NCBI RefSeq assembly: GCF_000308695.1
Contig: NZ_BAGG01000081.1
Coordinates: 34,146 to 98,145 of the forward strand
Source of the DNA: Nocardia takedensis NBRC 100417
GTDB lineage: Bacteria; Actinomycetota; Actinomycetes; Mycobacteriales; Mycobacteriaceae
Length of the DNA stretch: 64,000 nt
Direction of reading: 5' to 3'
Below are positions 18,468-26,886 of this stretch, in pieces. The notes under the pieces are model-generated. The model did no database searches and was not told where the DNA came from. It saw only the letters and a program-made list of their open reading frames with translations. Position numbers and translations under genes: made by a program. Positions within the stretch are counted from its first letter, which is position 1, and each line of letters starts with the position of its first letter.

Positions 18468-18943
18468 CAGCGCTGCCGCAGCGCGCGCAGGGTGAGCGCG
18501 GCGTCGAGGGCGGCGGCGCACGCCTGCTCGCCCTTGTCCTCGGCCGAACCCGGCAGACCCGCGCGATCGAGCGCCTGCTTCTCGGTGTCGGTGGTGAGCA
18601 CGCCGTTGGCCACGGGCGTGGCCGCGTCCAGCGACACCCGGGTCAACCCGGCGGTCACCGCGTCGCAGACGTACTCGAAATGCGGTGTGCCGCCGCGGAT
18701 CACCACACCCAGCGCGACCACGGCGTCATGGGTGCGGGCCAATTCCTGCGCGACCACCGGCAACTCCATCGCCCCGGCGCAACGCACCACGGTGACCTCG
18801 GTGAGGCCGGCCTGCTTCGCGACGCGCTCGGCGTTGGCCACCAGCGTGTCGCAGATCGTGGTGTGCCACCGCGAGGCGACGATGCCCAATTTCAGGTCCT
18901 TGGCATCCGCCAACTCGAAACTGGGTACGCCGGTGCCGCTCAT
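18467..18943 (-). CDS. ribH: 6,7-dimethyl-8-ribityllumazine synthase
   Basis: 158 residues, full length. It condenses the ribitylamino-uracil with 3,4-dihydroxy-2-butanone 4-phosphate to give lumazine, the penultimate riboflavin step, usually as an icosahedral or decameric shell. Active-site segments include IVASRWHTTICDTLVANAER, GAMELPVVAQ and LGVVIRGGTPHFEYVCDA. It is 37 nt downstream of ribBA and overlaps the PH-domain gene by one base. Confidence 0.96.
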   Translation of the reverse strand: MSGTGVPSFELADAKDLKLGIVASRWHTTICDTLVANAERVAKQAGLTEVTVVRCAGAMELPVVAQELARTHDAVVALGVVIRGGTPHFEYVCDAVTAGLTRVSLDAATPVANGVLTTDTEKQALDRAGLPGSAEDKGEQACAAALDAALTLRALRQR

Positions 18944-18980
18944 CGCTGTCCGCTCTCTCGTTCCGTGCCGCCGGTCGCCG

Positions 18981-20225
18981 TCACTGGGCCGTCTCGCCCA
19001 GGTCGAACTCGTCCAGGCCGATCAGGTCGTGGCCCATCCGGTCCCGCTTGGTCCGCAGATACCGCAGGTTCTCGGCGTTGGCGCGCAGCGGCATGGGCAC
19101 CCGCTCGGTGATCTTCAGGCCGTAACCGTCCAGGCCGACCCGCTTGGCCGGATTGTTGGTCAGCAACCGCATCGACCGCAGCCCCAGGTCGACCAGGATC
19201 TGCGCGCCGGTGCCGTAGTCGCGGGCGTCGGCGGGCAGACCCAGCTCGAGGTTGGCGTCGACGGTGTCGTGCCCGGAATCCTGGAGCTGATACGCCTGGA
19301 GTTTGTGCATGAGGCCGATGCCGCGGCCCTCGTGCCCACGCATGTAGAGCACCACGCCGCGGCCCTCTTGGGCCACCATCTCCAGCGCCGCGTCCAGTTG
19401 CGGGCCGCAGTCACAGCGCAGCGAACCGAACACGTCGCCGGTCAGGCACTCCGAATGCACCCGGACCAGCACGTCCTCGCCGTCGGTGATGTCGCCGCGC
19501 ACCAACGCGACGTGCTCGACCTCGTCGTAGATGCTCTGGTAGCCCACGGCCATGAACTCGCCGTGCGCCGTCGGGATGCGCGCCTCGGCGACCCTGACGA
19601 CCTGCTTCTCGTGCCTGCGCCGCCACGCGATCATGTCGGCGATCGAGATCAGCGCGATGTCGTGGTCGTCGGCGAAGACGCGCAGTTCCTCGGTGCGGGC
19701 CATGTAGCCCTCGTCCTTCTGACTGACGATCTCGCAGATCACCCCGGCGGGCCGCAGCCCGGCCATCCTGGCCAGGTCGACCGCGGCCTCGGTGTGCCCG
19801 GGCCTGCGCAGCACCCCGCCGTCCTTGGCGCGCAGCGGCACCACGTGGCCGGGGCGGGTCAGATCGTCGGCCTTGGCGTCGGGATCGGCCAGCAGGCGCA
19901 TCGTGGTGGCGCGGTCCGCGCCGGAGATGCCGGTGGTGATGCCCTCGCGCGCGTCCACCGAGACGGTGTAGGCGGTACCGTGCTTGTCCTGGTTCGTGGC
20001 GAACATCGGCGGCAGGCCCAGCCGGTCGCAGTCGTCACCCATGAGCGGAACGCAGATGTAGCCCGAGGTGTAGCGGATCATGAACGCCACCAGTTCGGGG
20101 GTGGCCTTCTCCGCCGCGAAGATGAGGTCGCCCTCGTTCTCGCGGTCCTCGTCGTCGACGACGACGACCGCTTTACCCGCGGCGATATCGGCGACTGCGC
20201 GCTCGATGGTGTCGAACCTGGTCAC
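18981..20225 (-). CDS. ribBA: Bifunctional DHBP synthase / GTP cyclohydrolase II
   Basis: 414 residues. The N-terminal half is 3,4-dihydroxy-2-butanone-4-phosphate synthase (VVVDDEDRENEGDLIFAAEK near residue 20; RPGHVVPLRAKDGGVLRRPG). The C-terminal half is GTP cyclohydrolase II with the zinc cysteines in SECLTGDVFGSLRCDCG and the motif RGHEGRGIGLMHKLQAY. Together they supply both precursors of riboflavin. The gene lies 85 nt downstream of riboflavin synthase. I see no FMN riboswitch upstream of it. Confidence 0.96.
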   Translation of the reverse strand: MTRFDTIERAVADIAAGKAVVVVDDEDRENEGDLIFAAEKATPELVAFMIRYTSGYICVPLMGDDCDRLGLPPMFATNQDKHGTAYTVSVDAREGITTGISGADRATTMRLLADPDAKADDLTRPGHVVPLRAKDGGVLRRPGHTEAAVDLARMAGLRPAGVICEIVSQKDEGYMARTEELRVFADDHDIALISIADMIAWRRRHEKQVVRVAEARIPTAHGEFMAVGYQSIYDEVEHVALVRGDITDGEDVLVRVHSECLTGDVFGSLRCDCGPQLDAALEMVAQEGRGVVLYMRGHEGRGIGLMHKLQAYQLQDSGHDTVDANLELGLPADARDYGTGAQILVDLGLRSMRLLTNNPAKRVGLDGYGLKITERVPMPLRANAENLRYLRTKRDRMGHDLIGLDEFDLGETAQ

Positions 20226-20310
20226 GTCTGCTGTGCTCCATCTCGAAATAGGTGCCTCACTACAGTAATGCCTGGGTGGTGCGCCCCCGGCGACCCACCC
20301 GCGCGGGTGT

Positions 20311-20919
20311 TCACCCGCGCTGCTGCAGCCGCTCCACGTACTTGGCGATCACGTCCACTTCGAGATTGACCTTCGTGCCGACGCCCGCGGACCCCAGGTT
20401 GGTCAGCGACAGCGTGGTCGGGATCAGCGACACCTCGAACCAGTCGCCCTCGGCCCCGGCTTCGCGGCCGAGCCCGGACACCGTCAGCGAGATGCCGTCG
20501 ACGGTGATCGACCCCTTCTCCACCACGTAGCGGGCCAGCGACTCGGGCAGCGAGATGCGCACGACCTCCCAGTTCTCCGACGGCGTGCGCGACAGGACGG
20601 CGCCGGTGCCGTCGACGTGGCCCTGCACCAGGTGCCCGCCCAGCCGACTGTTCAGCGCCGCGGCGCGCTCCAGGTTCACCGCCGAGCCCTCGCCGAGGCC
20701 GCCGATGCTCGACCGGTTCAGCGTCTCCTGCATGACGTCGACGGTGAAACCGTCGTCGAGCACGTCGACCACGGTCAGGCAGACGCCGTTGACGGCGATC
20801 GAATCGCCGTGTCCGGCATCGGAGGTCACGAGCTTGCCGCGGATCGTCAGGCGGGCGGCGTCGGCCAACCGTTCGACGGCGACGATCTCGCCCAGTTCTT
20901 CGACGATGCCTGTGAACAT
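20311..20919 (-). CDS. ribE: Riboflavin synthase alpha subunit
   Basis: 202 residues made of two homologous lumazine-binding barrels, as expected: MFTGIVEELGEI opens the first barrel with GVCLTVVDVLDDGFTVDV, and GHLVQGHVDGTGAV opens the second with GISLTVSGLG. It dismutates two lumazine molecules into riboflavin. The ATG at 20919 begins the invariant MFTGIVEE motif and has GGAG upstream; an in-frame GTG three codons earlier is possible. It is the first gene of the ribE-ribBA-ribH set here. ribD, which sits between rpe and this gene in mycobacteria, is absent. Confidence 0.95.
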   Translation of the reverse strand: MFTGIVEELGEIVAVERLADAARLTIRGKLVTSDAGHGDSIAVNGVCLTVVDVLDDGFTVDVMQETLNRSSIGGLGEGSAVNLERAAALNSRLGGHLVQGHVDGTGAVLSRTPSENWEVVRISLPESLARYVVEKGSITVDGISLTVSGLGREAGAEGDWFEVSLIPTTLSLTNLGSAGVGTKVNLEVDVIAKYVERLQQRG

Positions 20920-21107
20920 CCCTGACACTCCTGTCGCCTGTGTACCTACCGTTACCGAACAGTCGGATCCCGGATCGCTATTCCCTGCTTACTCGCCGGT
21001 CGGTCTCCCGCGCCAGCGTAACGACGGGAGTTCGGGGAAAACATGTGCGGCGTCACAGACGTGCGACACGGCGATCCACGGTACGGCCAGGGAGCCGCGC
21101 AGGCGAC

Positions 21108-21788
21108 TCAGCCGCGGTGCGAGGTGGCGATACTGCGCAGCGACCGCACCGCCGCCCCCGGATCGGCGGTGTTGTAGACCGCCGAGCCCGCCACGAAACA
21201 GTCGATCCCGGCCTCGGCGGCCTGCTCGATGGTGTCGGCGTTGATCCCGCCGTCGATCTCCACGATCAGCCGCAGCTCACCCGCGTCGACCAGGTTGCGC
21301 ACCACCCGCGCCTTCGCCAGCACCTCCGGGATGAACGACTGGCCGCCGAAACCCGGCTCGACGCTCATCACCAGCAGGGTGTCGAATTCGCGCAGGATCT
21401 CCAGGTACGGCTCGATCGGGGTACCGGGCTTGACCGACAGCCCCGCCTTGGCGCCCGCCGCGCGAATATCGCGCGCCACCGCGATCGGGTCGTCGCTCGC
21501 CTCGGCGTGGAAGGTCACGTTGTGCGCGCCCGCCTCGGCGTAGGGCGGGGCCCAGCGCGCCGGGTCCTCGATCATCAAATGGCAGTCCAGCGGGATGTCG
21601 GTCGCCTTGACCAAGCTCTGCACCACCGGAAGGCCGAGGGTGAGGTTGGGGACGAAATGCGCGTCCATCACATCGACGTGCAACCAGTCCGACCCCGCCA
21701 CCGCGCGGGCCTCCTCGGCGAGATTCGCGAAATCCGCGGACAGGATGGACGGGGCGATCATCGGCACGGCCGGGCGGGTGAACGTCAC
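21108..21788 (-). CDS. rpe: Ribulose-phosphate 3-epimerase
   Basis: 226 residues. A pentose-phosphate TIM barrel with MIAPSILSADFANLAEEA, the metal ligands in LHVDVMDAHFVPNLTLG and CHLMI, and the acidic motif VEIDGGINADT. It interconverts ribulose-5-phosphate and xylulose-5-phosphate. The GTG at 21788 is preferred because a TACACT hexamer ends 8 nt upstream and it gives the usual family length; the open frame extends to 21845 without conserved sequence. Confidence 0.95.
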   Translation of the reverse strand: MTFTRPAVPMIAPSILSADFANLAEEARAVAGSDWLHVDVMDAHFVPNLTLGLPVVQSLVKATDIPLDCHLMIEDPARWAPPYAEAGAHNVTFHAEASDDPIAVARDIRAAGAKAGLSVKPGTPIEPYLEILREFDTLLVMSVEPGFGGQSFIPEVLAKARVVRNLVDAGELRLIVEIDGGINADTIEQAAEAGIDCFVAGSAVYNTADPGAAVRSLRSIATSHRG

Positions 21789-21796
21789 GACGCGGC

Positions 21797-21802
21797 AGTG
21801 TA
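21797..21802 (-). promoter_or_regulatory. -10 hexamer of rpe (leaderless)
   Basis: TACACT on the minus strand, 8 nt before the proposed rpe GTG. It fixes the start choice. Confidence 0.5.
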
Positions 21803-21859
21803 CCGATCGGCGAACCCCCCGCGACCGGCGACCGGGGCGCGGCACACCCCCCGGACGCT

Positions 21860-21884
21860 GATTGCCCGACGCCGGAATGGGTAG
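21860..21884 (+). promoter_or_regulatory. SigF-type promoter before the rsbW-sigF pair
   Basis: GATT at 21860-21863 and GGGTAG at 21879-21884 are separated by 15 nt, close to the mycobacterial SigF consensus (GTTT, about 15-17 nt, GGGTAT). It lies 10 nt before the GTG of the anti-sigma gene. This would make the pair autoregulated and its message nearly leaderless. Confidence 0.5.
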
Positions 21885-21894
21885 CCTTCACAGG

Positions 21895-22317
21895 GTGATC
21901 AACATTTCGGCGGAACAGGGGATCTACAGCACCCCCGTGGAGATTCGGGTGGCCGCGTCGGTCACACAGCTGCCCATCGTGCGCGGGCTCGCCGAAACTC
22001 TCGTCCTACTGAGCGATTTCACCCTCGACGAGGTGGCCGACATCCGCCTCGCCGTCGATGAGGTGTGCTCGACGCTGATCGCCATCGCGCTACCCGAGAG
22101 CAGCCTGCTGTGCCGGTTCACCATCGGTGAATCCGAACTGCTCGTGCACGTCGGCGGGATCGCCGCCACCGAGGGGCTACCCGATCAGCGCAGCTTCGGC
22201 TGGCACGTGCTGCGCACCCTCACCGATTCGGTCGAAGCGACCCAGCACCCGTACGACTCGGCGGCTTCCGGATATCCGACGACGGTCGAGTTCCGTCGGG
22301 TCCGGGGGAAGGCGTAG
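21895..22317 (+). CDS. rsbW: Anti-sigma factor, RsbW-type ATP-binding protein
   Basis: 140 residues resembling mycobacterial UsfX/RsbW. The segment DEVADIRLAVDEVCSTLI contains the Bergerat N-box, and FGWHVLRTLTDSVEA supplies the later nucleotide-binding part; the G-box region is degenerate. It should bind and hold the adjacent sigma factor. The GTG at 21895 is chosen because the SigF-type -10 lies 10 nt upstream; an ATG at 21862 would add 11 residues but precedes that hexamer. Its stop shares one base with the GTG of the sigma gene, so the two are made together. Confidence 0.88.
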   Translation: MINISAEQGIYSTPVEIRVAASVTQLPIVRGLAETLVLLSDFTLDEVADIRLAVDEVCSTLIAIALPESSLLCRFTIGESELLVHVGGIAATEGLPDQRSFGWHVLRTLTDSVEATQHPYDSAASGYPTTVEFRRVRGKA

Positions 22318-23225
22318 TGGCGGAGCAGGACATCGACCGGACTCGCGCCGCGTCGGCCCCCGACACGATCGACACCGAGAATCCGGACAAGCACAACCCC
22401 GCCGAGCCCGAACCCGACGACGCGGACTCGGCCGAGGACGCCGACACCGTGCAGGAAGTCGGTTCGGTCGCGGGCGGTTACGACGATCTCGCCGGCATCT
22501 TCGCCCAACTCGCCGCCACCGAGGCGGGCACCGCGCAGCACACCGCGATCCGCGCGGAGTTGATCAGCCGCTGCATCCCGCTCGCCGACCACATCGCCCG
22601 CAAGTTCAGCGGGCGCGGGGAACCCTTCGACGATCTCACCCAGGTCGCCCGGGTCGGCTTGGTGCACGCGGTGGATCGCTTCGACGTCGCCCGCGGCTCG
22701 AACTTCCTGTCCTTCGCGGTGCCGACCATCATGGGCGAGGTCAGACGCTATTTCCGCGACAACACGTGGGCGATGCGGGTGCCGCGCCGGGTCAAGGAGA
22801 CCCACCTGCGCATCGGCGCCGCCATCGACACCCTCTCCCAGACGCTGGGCCGCTCGCCCACCGCCAAGGAGATCGCCGCCGAACTCGACGTCGACCCCGA
22901 CGAGGTCACCCAGGCCGTCATCGCGGGCAACGCCTACCAGCCCAGTTCGATCGACGCCGCCTCCCTCGGCCGCGACACCGAGGCCTCGCTGCTGGACACC
23001 CTCGGCGAGGAGGAATCCCAATTCGACCGGGTGGAGGAGTACGTGGCGATCCGCCCGCTGCTGGCCGGGCTGCCCGAACGCGAACGCCGCATCCTGACCA
23101 TGCGGTTCTTCGAGTCCATGACCCAGACCCAGATCGCCCAGCAGATGGGCATCTCGCAGATGCACGTCTCGCGAATCCTGGCCAAGACGCTGGCCCGGTT
23201 GCGCGAACTGTCCCAGCGCGACTGA
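22317..23225 (+). CDS. sigF: SigF/SigB-family alternative sigma factor
   Basis: 302 residues. An acidic, weakly conserved N-terminus of about 65 residues precedes sigma region 2 (RCIPLADHIARKFSGRGEPF, FDDLTQVARVGLVHAVDRFD), region 3 (WAMRVPRRVKETHLRIGAAI) and region 4 (LPERERRILTMRFFESMTQT, IAQQMGISQMHVSRILAK). This is the group 3 general-stress/late-stage class. The GTG start overlaps the rsbW TAG by one base. The pair interrupts the rpe-rsmB neighbourhood seen in mycobacteria. Its regulon would include its own promoter if the SigF-type site is correct. Confidence 0.93.
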   Translation: MAEQDIDRTRAASAPDTIDTENPDKHNPAEPEPDDADSAEDADTVQEVGSVAGGYDDLAGIFAQLAATEAGTAQHTAIRAELISRCIPLADHIARKFSGRGEPFDDLTQVARVGLVHAVDRFDVARGSNFLSFAVPTIMGEVRRYFRDNTWAMRVPRRVKETHLRIGAAIDTLSQTLGRSPTAKEIAAELDVDPDEVTQAVIAGNAYQPSSIDAASLGRDTEASLLDTLGEEESQFDRVEEYVAIRPLLAGLPERERRILTMRFFESMTQTQIAQQMGISQMHVSRILAKTLARLRELSQRD

Positions 23226-23397
23226 AGTCGCCGACGCGATCACCCGCTGCCGGTTCGACGCCACGCGCCGAGTCTGCCGCGTCCGGCCCGCCCGGTCTTG
23301 GACATTCGGAACCCCGCAACGTGCCATACCCGGGCAGCCATCCTCTGCCGACAGACCCGGGTTCGTGCCCGGCGGCCGGCACGGGTCAGGCGGGTTT

Positions 23398-23446
23398 CCC
23401 GCGGCGCGCGCTCGCGGCCATCATCGGCCGCCGGCGGGCGCGCGGG
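23398..23446. terminator. Imperfect hairpin between convergent sigF and rsmB
   Basis: A GC-rich inverted repeat with about 20 paired positions and several mismatches flanks a loop ATCATC at about 23420. It ends at the rsmB stop. The location between convergent genes suggests a two-way terminator. Confidence 0.45.
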
Positions 23447-25249
23447 TCAGACGGGTTTGCGCAGGGCGGCGAGGAACATGGCGTCGGTGCCGTGGCGGTG
23501 CGGCCACAGTTGCGCCGCCGGACCGTCGCCCAGGTCGGGAACGCCGGGAAGGCAGTCGCGGGTGTCGAGTTGGATCGCGCCGGTGCGGCGGACCAGGTCG
23601 GCCACCACCGCCACGGTCTCGGACAGGTGCGGTGAGCACGTCGAGTAGACGACCACACCGCCCGGTCGCAGCAGTTCCCAGGCCGCGGCCAGCAACTCGC
23701 GTTGCAGCACCACCAACTCGGCCACGTCGCCCGGGGTGCGCCGCCACCGCGCCTCCGGGCGGCGACGCAGCGCGCCGAGCCCGGTGCACGGGGCGTCGAC
23801 CAGGACGCGGTCGTAGCCGGGAGTGAGCCCGCTGCGGCGACCGTCGACCACGTGCACGTCGACGGGAAGGTCGGCGGTGCTCTTGCGGACCAGGTCCGCG
23901 CGATGTTCGGCGGGTTCCACCGCGTCCACGCGGTGTCCGTCGATATCGGCGAGCGCGCCGAGCAGCGCGGCCTTGCCGCCCGGTCCCGCGCACAGATCCA
24001 GCCAACGGCCGGTGTCGGGGCCGTCGAGTTCGGCGCGGGTCAGCGCGCGGGCGACCAGTTGGCTGCCCTCGTCCTGGACGCCCGCCAATCCTTCGCGGAC
24101 CGCCTCCAGCCGACCTGGATCACCGCCGTCCAGATAGACCGCGTACGGCGACCACTTCCCCGGTTCACCCCCGGTGACCAGGGCCAACTCCTCGGCGGAG
24201 ATCGCGCCCGGGCGAGCCACCAGGTGCACGGCCGGACGCGCGTCGTCGGCCGCCAGCAGATCCGCGAGCTCGCCCGCGCGAGCGCCGAGCGCGTCCGCGA
24301 ACGCCTGCGCGATCCACACCGGATGCGCGTACTCGAAGGCCAGCCGCCCCACCGGATCTCGCGGAGCCAACGCCGCCACCCACTCCTCGGCCGAGCGCTC
24401 CCCCGCCCGCCGCAGTACGGCGTTGACGAAACCCGCACGGCCCTGACCGAATTCGGCGCGCGCCAACTCCACCGAGGTGTCCACGGCCGCGTGCGCCCCG
24501 ATCCGGGTGCGCAGCAACTGGTAGACGCCGAGGCGCAGCACGTCCAACAGCGGGCCGTCGATCTCCGACACCGGACGCCCCGCGCCCTCGGCGATCACCG
24601 CGTCCAACATGCCCAGCGACCGGCAGGCCCCGTAGGCGAGTTCGGTCGCCAGCGCGGCGTCGCGGTCCTTGATCCCGCGCTCACGCAACAGCGCGGGCAG
24701 CACCAAATTCGCGTAGGCGTCGCGTTCGCGGACCGCCCGCAGCACGTCACGGGCCGCCGTGCGGACCGGATCGCCGGTCCCCGCACGCGGACGCCCGGGC
24801 GACTTCGAGCGCTGCCCGCTCGCTGCGGAATCCGCACCGCCACGCCGCGAACCACTCTCGGCCCCACGGCGTCCGCCCGTCGGAGCACGCTTGCCGTCAC
24901 CCGCGCCGCCGCGTGCGCCACGACCGTCGGCCCGCGAACCTCGCGCACCGGACGCCGCGTCCCTCCGCACCTGGTCGGGACGGGATCCGCCGGTCGAGTC
25001 ACGACGTTCCCCGCCGGACCGTTCCTCCTTGCCGCGCGGGGCCGATCCGCCGCGCGAGTCATTCTGCGCGGCAGCGCCGTTCGCCCTGCGCGGCCGTGCC
25101 TCGGCGGAACGGCCGTCGCGCCCGTCCGGCCGGGCGGGCCGACCGGTACGCCGGTCCGACTCGTCGGTGCGGCGGTCCGGCCGGGGCGAACCGTCGGTGC
25201 GCCGACCGCGCGCCGATCCGCCCCCGGAACCCTGCTCGCGCCCGGTCAC
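23447..25249 (-). CDS. rsmB: 16S rRNA (cytosine-C5) methyltransferase RsmB with long N-terminal extension
   Basis: 600 residues. Residues 1-161 are a low-complexity Arg/Gly/Asp/Ser-rich region. From RTAARDVLRAVRERDAYANL the NusB-like RNA-binding domain begins, followed by the SAM methyltransferase with DLCAGPGGKAALLGAL and two catalytic cysteines in DAPCTGLGALRRRPE and YSTCSPHLSETVAV. It methylates one cytosine of 16S rRNA (C967 in E. coli). The GTG at 25249 overlaps the fmt stop by 4 nt and fixes the start; the open frame continues to 25828 only as antisense-like noise inside fmt. Typical homologues are about 430-470 residues, so the extension is unusual. Confidence 0.93.
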   Translation of the reverse strand: MTGREQGSGGGSARGRRTDGSPRPDRRTDESDRRTGRPARPDGRDGRSAEARPRRANGAAAQNDSRGGSAPRGKEERSGGERRDSTGGSRPDQVRRDAASGARGSRADGRGARGGAGDGKRAPTGGRRGAESGSRRGGADSAASGQRSKSPGRPRAGTGDPVRTAARDVLRAVRERDAYANLVLPALLRERGIKDRDAALATELAYGACRSLGMLDAVIAEGAGRPVSEIDGPLLDVLRLGVYQLLRTRIGAHAAVDTSVELARAEFGQGRAGFVNAVLRRAGERSAEEWVAALAPRDPVGRLAFEYAHPVWIAQAFADALGARAGELADLLAADDARPAVHLVARPGAISAEELALVTGGEPGKWSPYAVYLDGGDPGRLEAVREGLAGVQDEGSQLVARALTRAELDGPDTGRWLDLCAGPGGKAALLGALADIDGHRVDAVEPAEHRADLVRKSTADLPVDVHVVDGRRSGLTPGYDRVLVDAPCTGLGALRRRPEARWRRTPGDVAELVVLQRELLAAAWELLRPGGVVVYSTCSPHLSETVAVVADLVRRTGAIQLDTRDCLPGVPDLGDGPAAQLWPHRHGTDAMFLAALRKPV

Positions 25250-26169
25250 TCGACCACCGCGCCCGGTGCCAGTCGCGCGCCGCGCGCCCAGTCCAGCGCG
25301 CCCATCATCCGTTTGCCCTGGGGCTGTACCTGATCCAGGCGGACCGCGGTGGTGGCCGTACCGACGAAGACGCCGGACTTGCGCACCTCGATCGTCTTGA
25401 GCGGCAGTTCCTCCTCGACCATCTCCACCGGGCCGACCTTGAGGCGCACGCCGTTCACCTCGGTCCACGCGCCGGGCGCGGGCGTGACCGCGCGCACCCG
25501 GCGGGCGATGGCCAGCGCGGGTTGATCCCAGCGGATGTGCCCGTCCTCCTGATCCACCTTCGGCGCGTAGGACACACCGTCGGTGGGCTGCGGAACCGCT
25601 TGCAAGGTGCCGTCTTCCACCCCGTCGAGGGTGGTCTCCAGCAGGCGCGCGCCGGTGTCGGCCAACCGGGACAGCAGGGTGCCCGCCGTATCGGTGACGG
25701 CGATCTTCTCGGTCACCACACCGAAGACCGGGCCGGTGTCCAGACCGGCTTCGATGCGGAAGGTGGACGCGCCGGTGATCTCGTCGCCCGCGTCGATGGC
25801 GGCCTGCACCGGGGCCGCGCCGCGCCACGCGGGCAGCAGCGAGAAGTGCAGGTTGATCCAGCCGAAGCGCGGGATGTCGAGCACCCGTTCGGGCAGCAGC
25901 GCGCCGTAGGCGACGACCGGGCAGCAGTCGGGAGCCAACTCCGTCAGACGCGCCACGAACTCGGGATCGCCGGGCTTGCGCGGCGTGAGCACCGGGATGC
26001 CGTGCTCGTCGGCGAGCTGACCGACCGGCGACCGGGTGACCTTCCTACCACGACCGGCGACCGCGTCCGGCCTGGTCACCACGGCGAGGACCTGGTGGCG
26101 CTCGGAGTCGAGCAGGCGGCGCAGCGAGGGCACCGCGGGTTCGGGGGTTCCGGCGAAGACGATCCGCAT
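25246..26169 (-). CDS. fmt: Methionyl-tRNA formyltransferase
   Basis: 307 residues, full length. It formylates initiator Met-tRNA with 10-formyl-tetrahydrofolate. The catalytic core motif NLHFSLLPAWRGAAPVQ is near residue 106, and the N-terminal RIVFAGTPEPAVPSLRRLL is intact. The C-terminal OB-like domain is present. It overlaps def by one base and rsmB by 4 nt, giving a def-fmt-rsmB operon that links formylation, deformylation and ribosome modification. Confidence 0.97.
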   Translation of the reverse strand: MRIVFAGTPEPAVPSLRRLLDSERHQVLAVVTRPDAVAGRGRKVTRSPVGQLADEHGIPVLTPRKPGDPEFVARLTELAPDCCPVVAYGALLPERVLDIPRFGWINLHFSLLPAWRGAAPVQAAIDAGDEITGASTFRIEAGLDTGPVFGVVTEKIAVTDTAGTLLSRLADTGARLLETTLDGVEDGTLQAVPQPTDGVSYAPKVDQEDGHIRWDQPALAIARRVRAVTPAPGAWTEVNGVRLKVGPVEMVEEELPLKTIEVRKSGVFVGTATTAVRLDQVQPQGKRMMGALDWARGARLAPGAVVE

Positions 26170-26732
26170 CAGCGCACCTGACCGAACGGTCCGGGCTGCC
26201 CCGCGCTCAGCGACCGCGAACCGCGCACGGTGACGCCCGCGGTGAACCAGTCCGATTCGCGGATCGTGCGCATCGCCTCCTTGCGCGAGGCCGGGTCGAG
26301 GCGGTCCAGGAACAGCACGCCGTCGAGGTGATCGGTCTCGTGCTGCACGCAGCGGGCCAGCAGCCCTTCGGCCGCGAATTCCACCGGCGCGCCCGTCACG
26401 TCGAAACCCGAGGCGCGCACCCGCAGGGCACGGCGGGTGTCGTAGCGCACGCCCGGGATCGACAGGCAGCCCTCCGGGCCGACCTGCTCCTCGTCGCCGA
26501 CCACCGTGTAGGTGGGGTTGATCAGGTGCCCTTTGGCGTCGTGGGTGTCGTAGACGAAGACCCGCAGCCCGACCCCGATCTGCGGCGCCGCCATGCCGAC
26601 GCCGCCGTCGTCGTACATCGTGTCGGTGAGGTCGGTGACCAGTTGACGCAGCTCACGATCGAATTCGGTGACCTCCTCCGCACGGGCACGCAGGATCGGA
26701 TCGCCGAATAGGCGAACGGGCTGAATGGTCAC
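26169..26732 (-). CDS. def: Peptide deformylase
   Basis: 187 residues. It removes the N-formyl group from nascent proteins. All three metalloenzyme motifs are present: GVGMAAPQIGVG, EGCLSIPG with the metal cysteine, and QHETDHLDGVLF with the catalytic glutamate and metal histidines. The start is GTG, with GGGAGCTGCC immediately before it. It is the first gene of the def-fmt-rsmB operon. Confidence 0.97.
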   Translation of the reverse strand: MTIQPVRLFGDPILRARAEEVTEFDRELRQLVTDLTDTMYDDGGVGMAAPQIGVGLRVFVYDTHDAKGHLINPTYTVVGDEEQVGPEGCLSIPGVRYDTRRALRVRASGFDVTGAPVEFAAEGLLARCVQHETDHLDGVLFLDRLDPASRKEAMRTIRESDWFTAGVTVRGSRSLSAGQPGPFGQVR

Positions 26733-26859
26733 GGCAGCTCCCAGAAGCGTTCGACGGGTCTCGGGACGGGCGGTCCAGGACGGGATCGTCCCATTCTAGT
26801 GAGCCGCGCCGACCCGTCGTCGCCCCCGTGGGTGCGGTTGCCGCGCGATCGCGGTCGTG

Positions 26860-26880
26860 CGGCTCGGCGGGGCCGAGCCG
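26860..26880 (-). terminator. Hairpin after the secreted lipase gene
   Basis: A perfect 9-bp stem (26860-26868 with 26872-26880) encloses GGG and lies 6 nt beyond the lipase stop on the minus strand. Confidence 0.6.
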
Positions 26881-26886
26881 ACCGGA

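Noticed and set aside
20929..21107. FMN riboswitch before the riboflavin genes
   Set aside because: The conserved RFN-element blocks are not visible in this gap or before ribBA.
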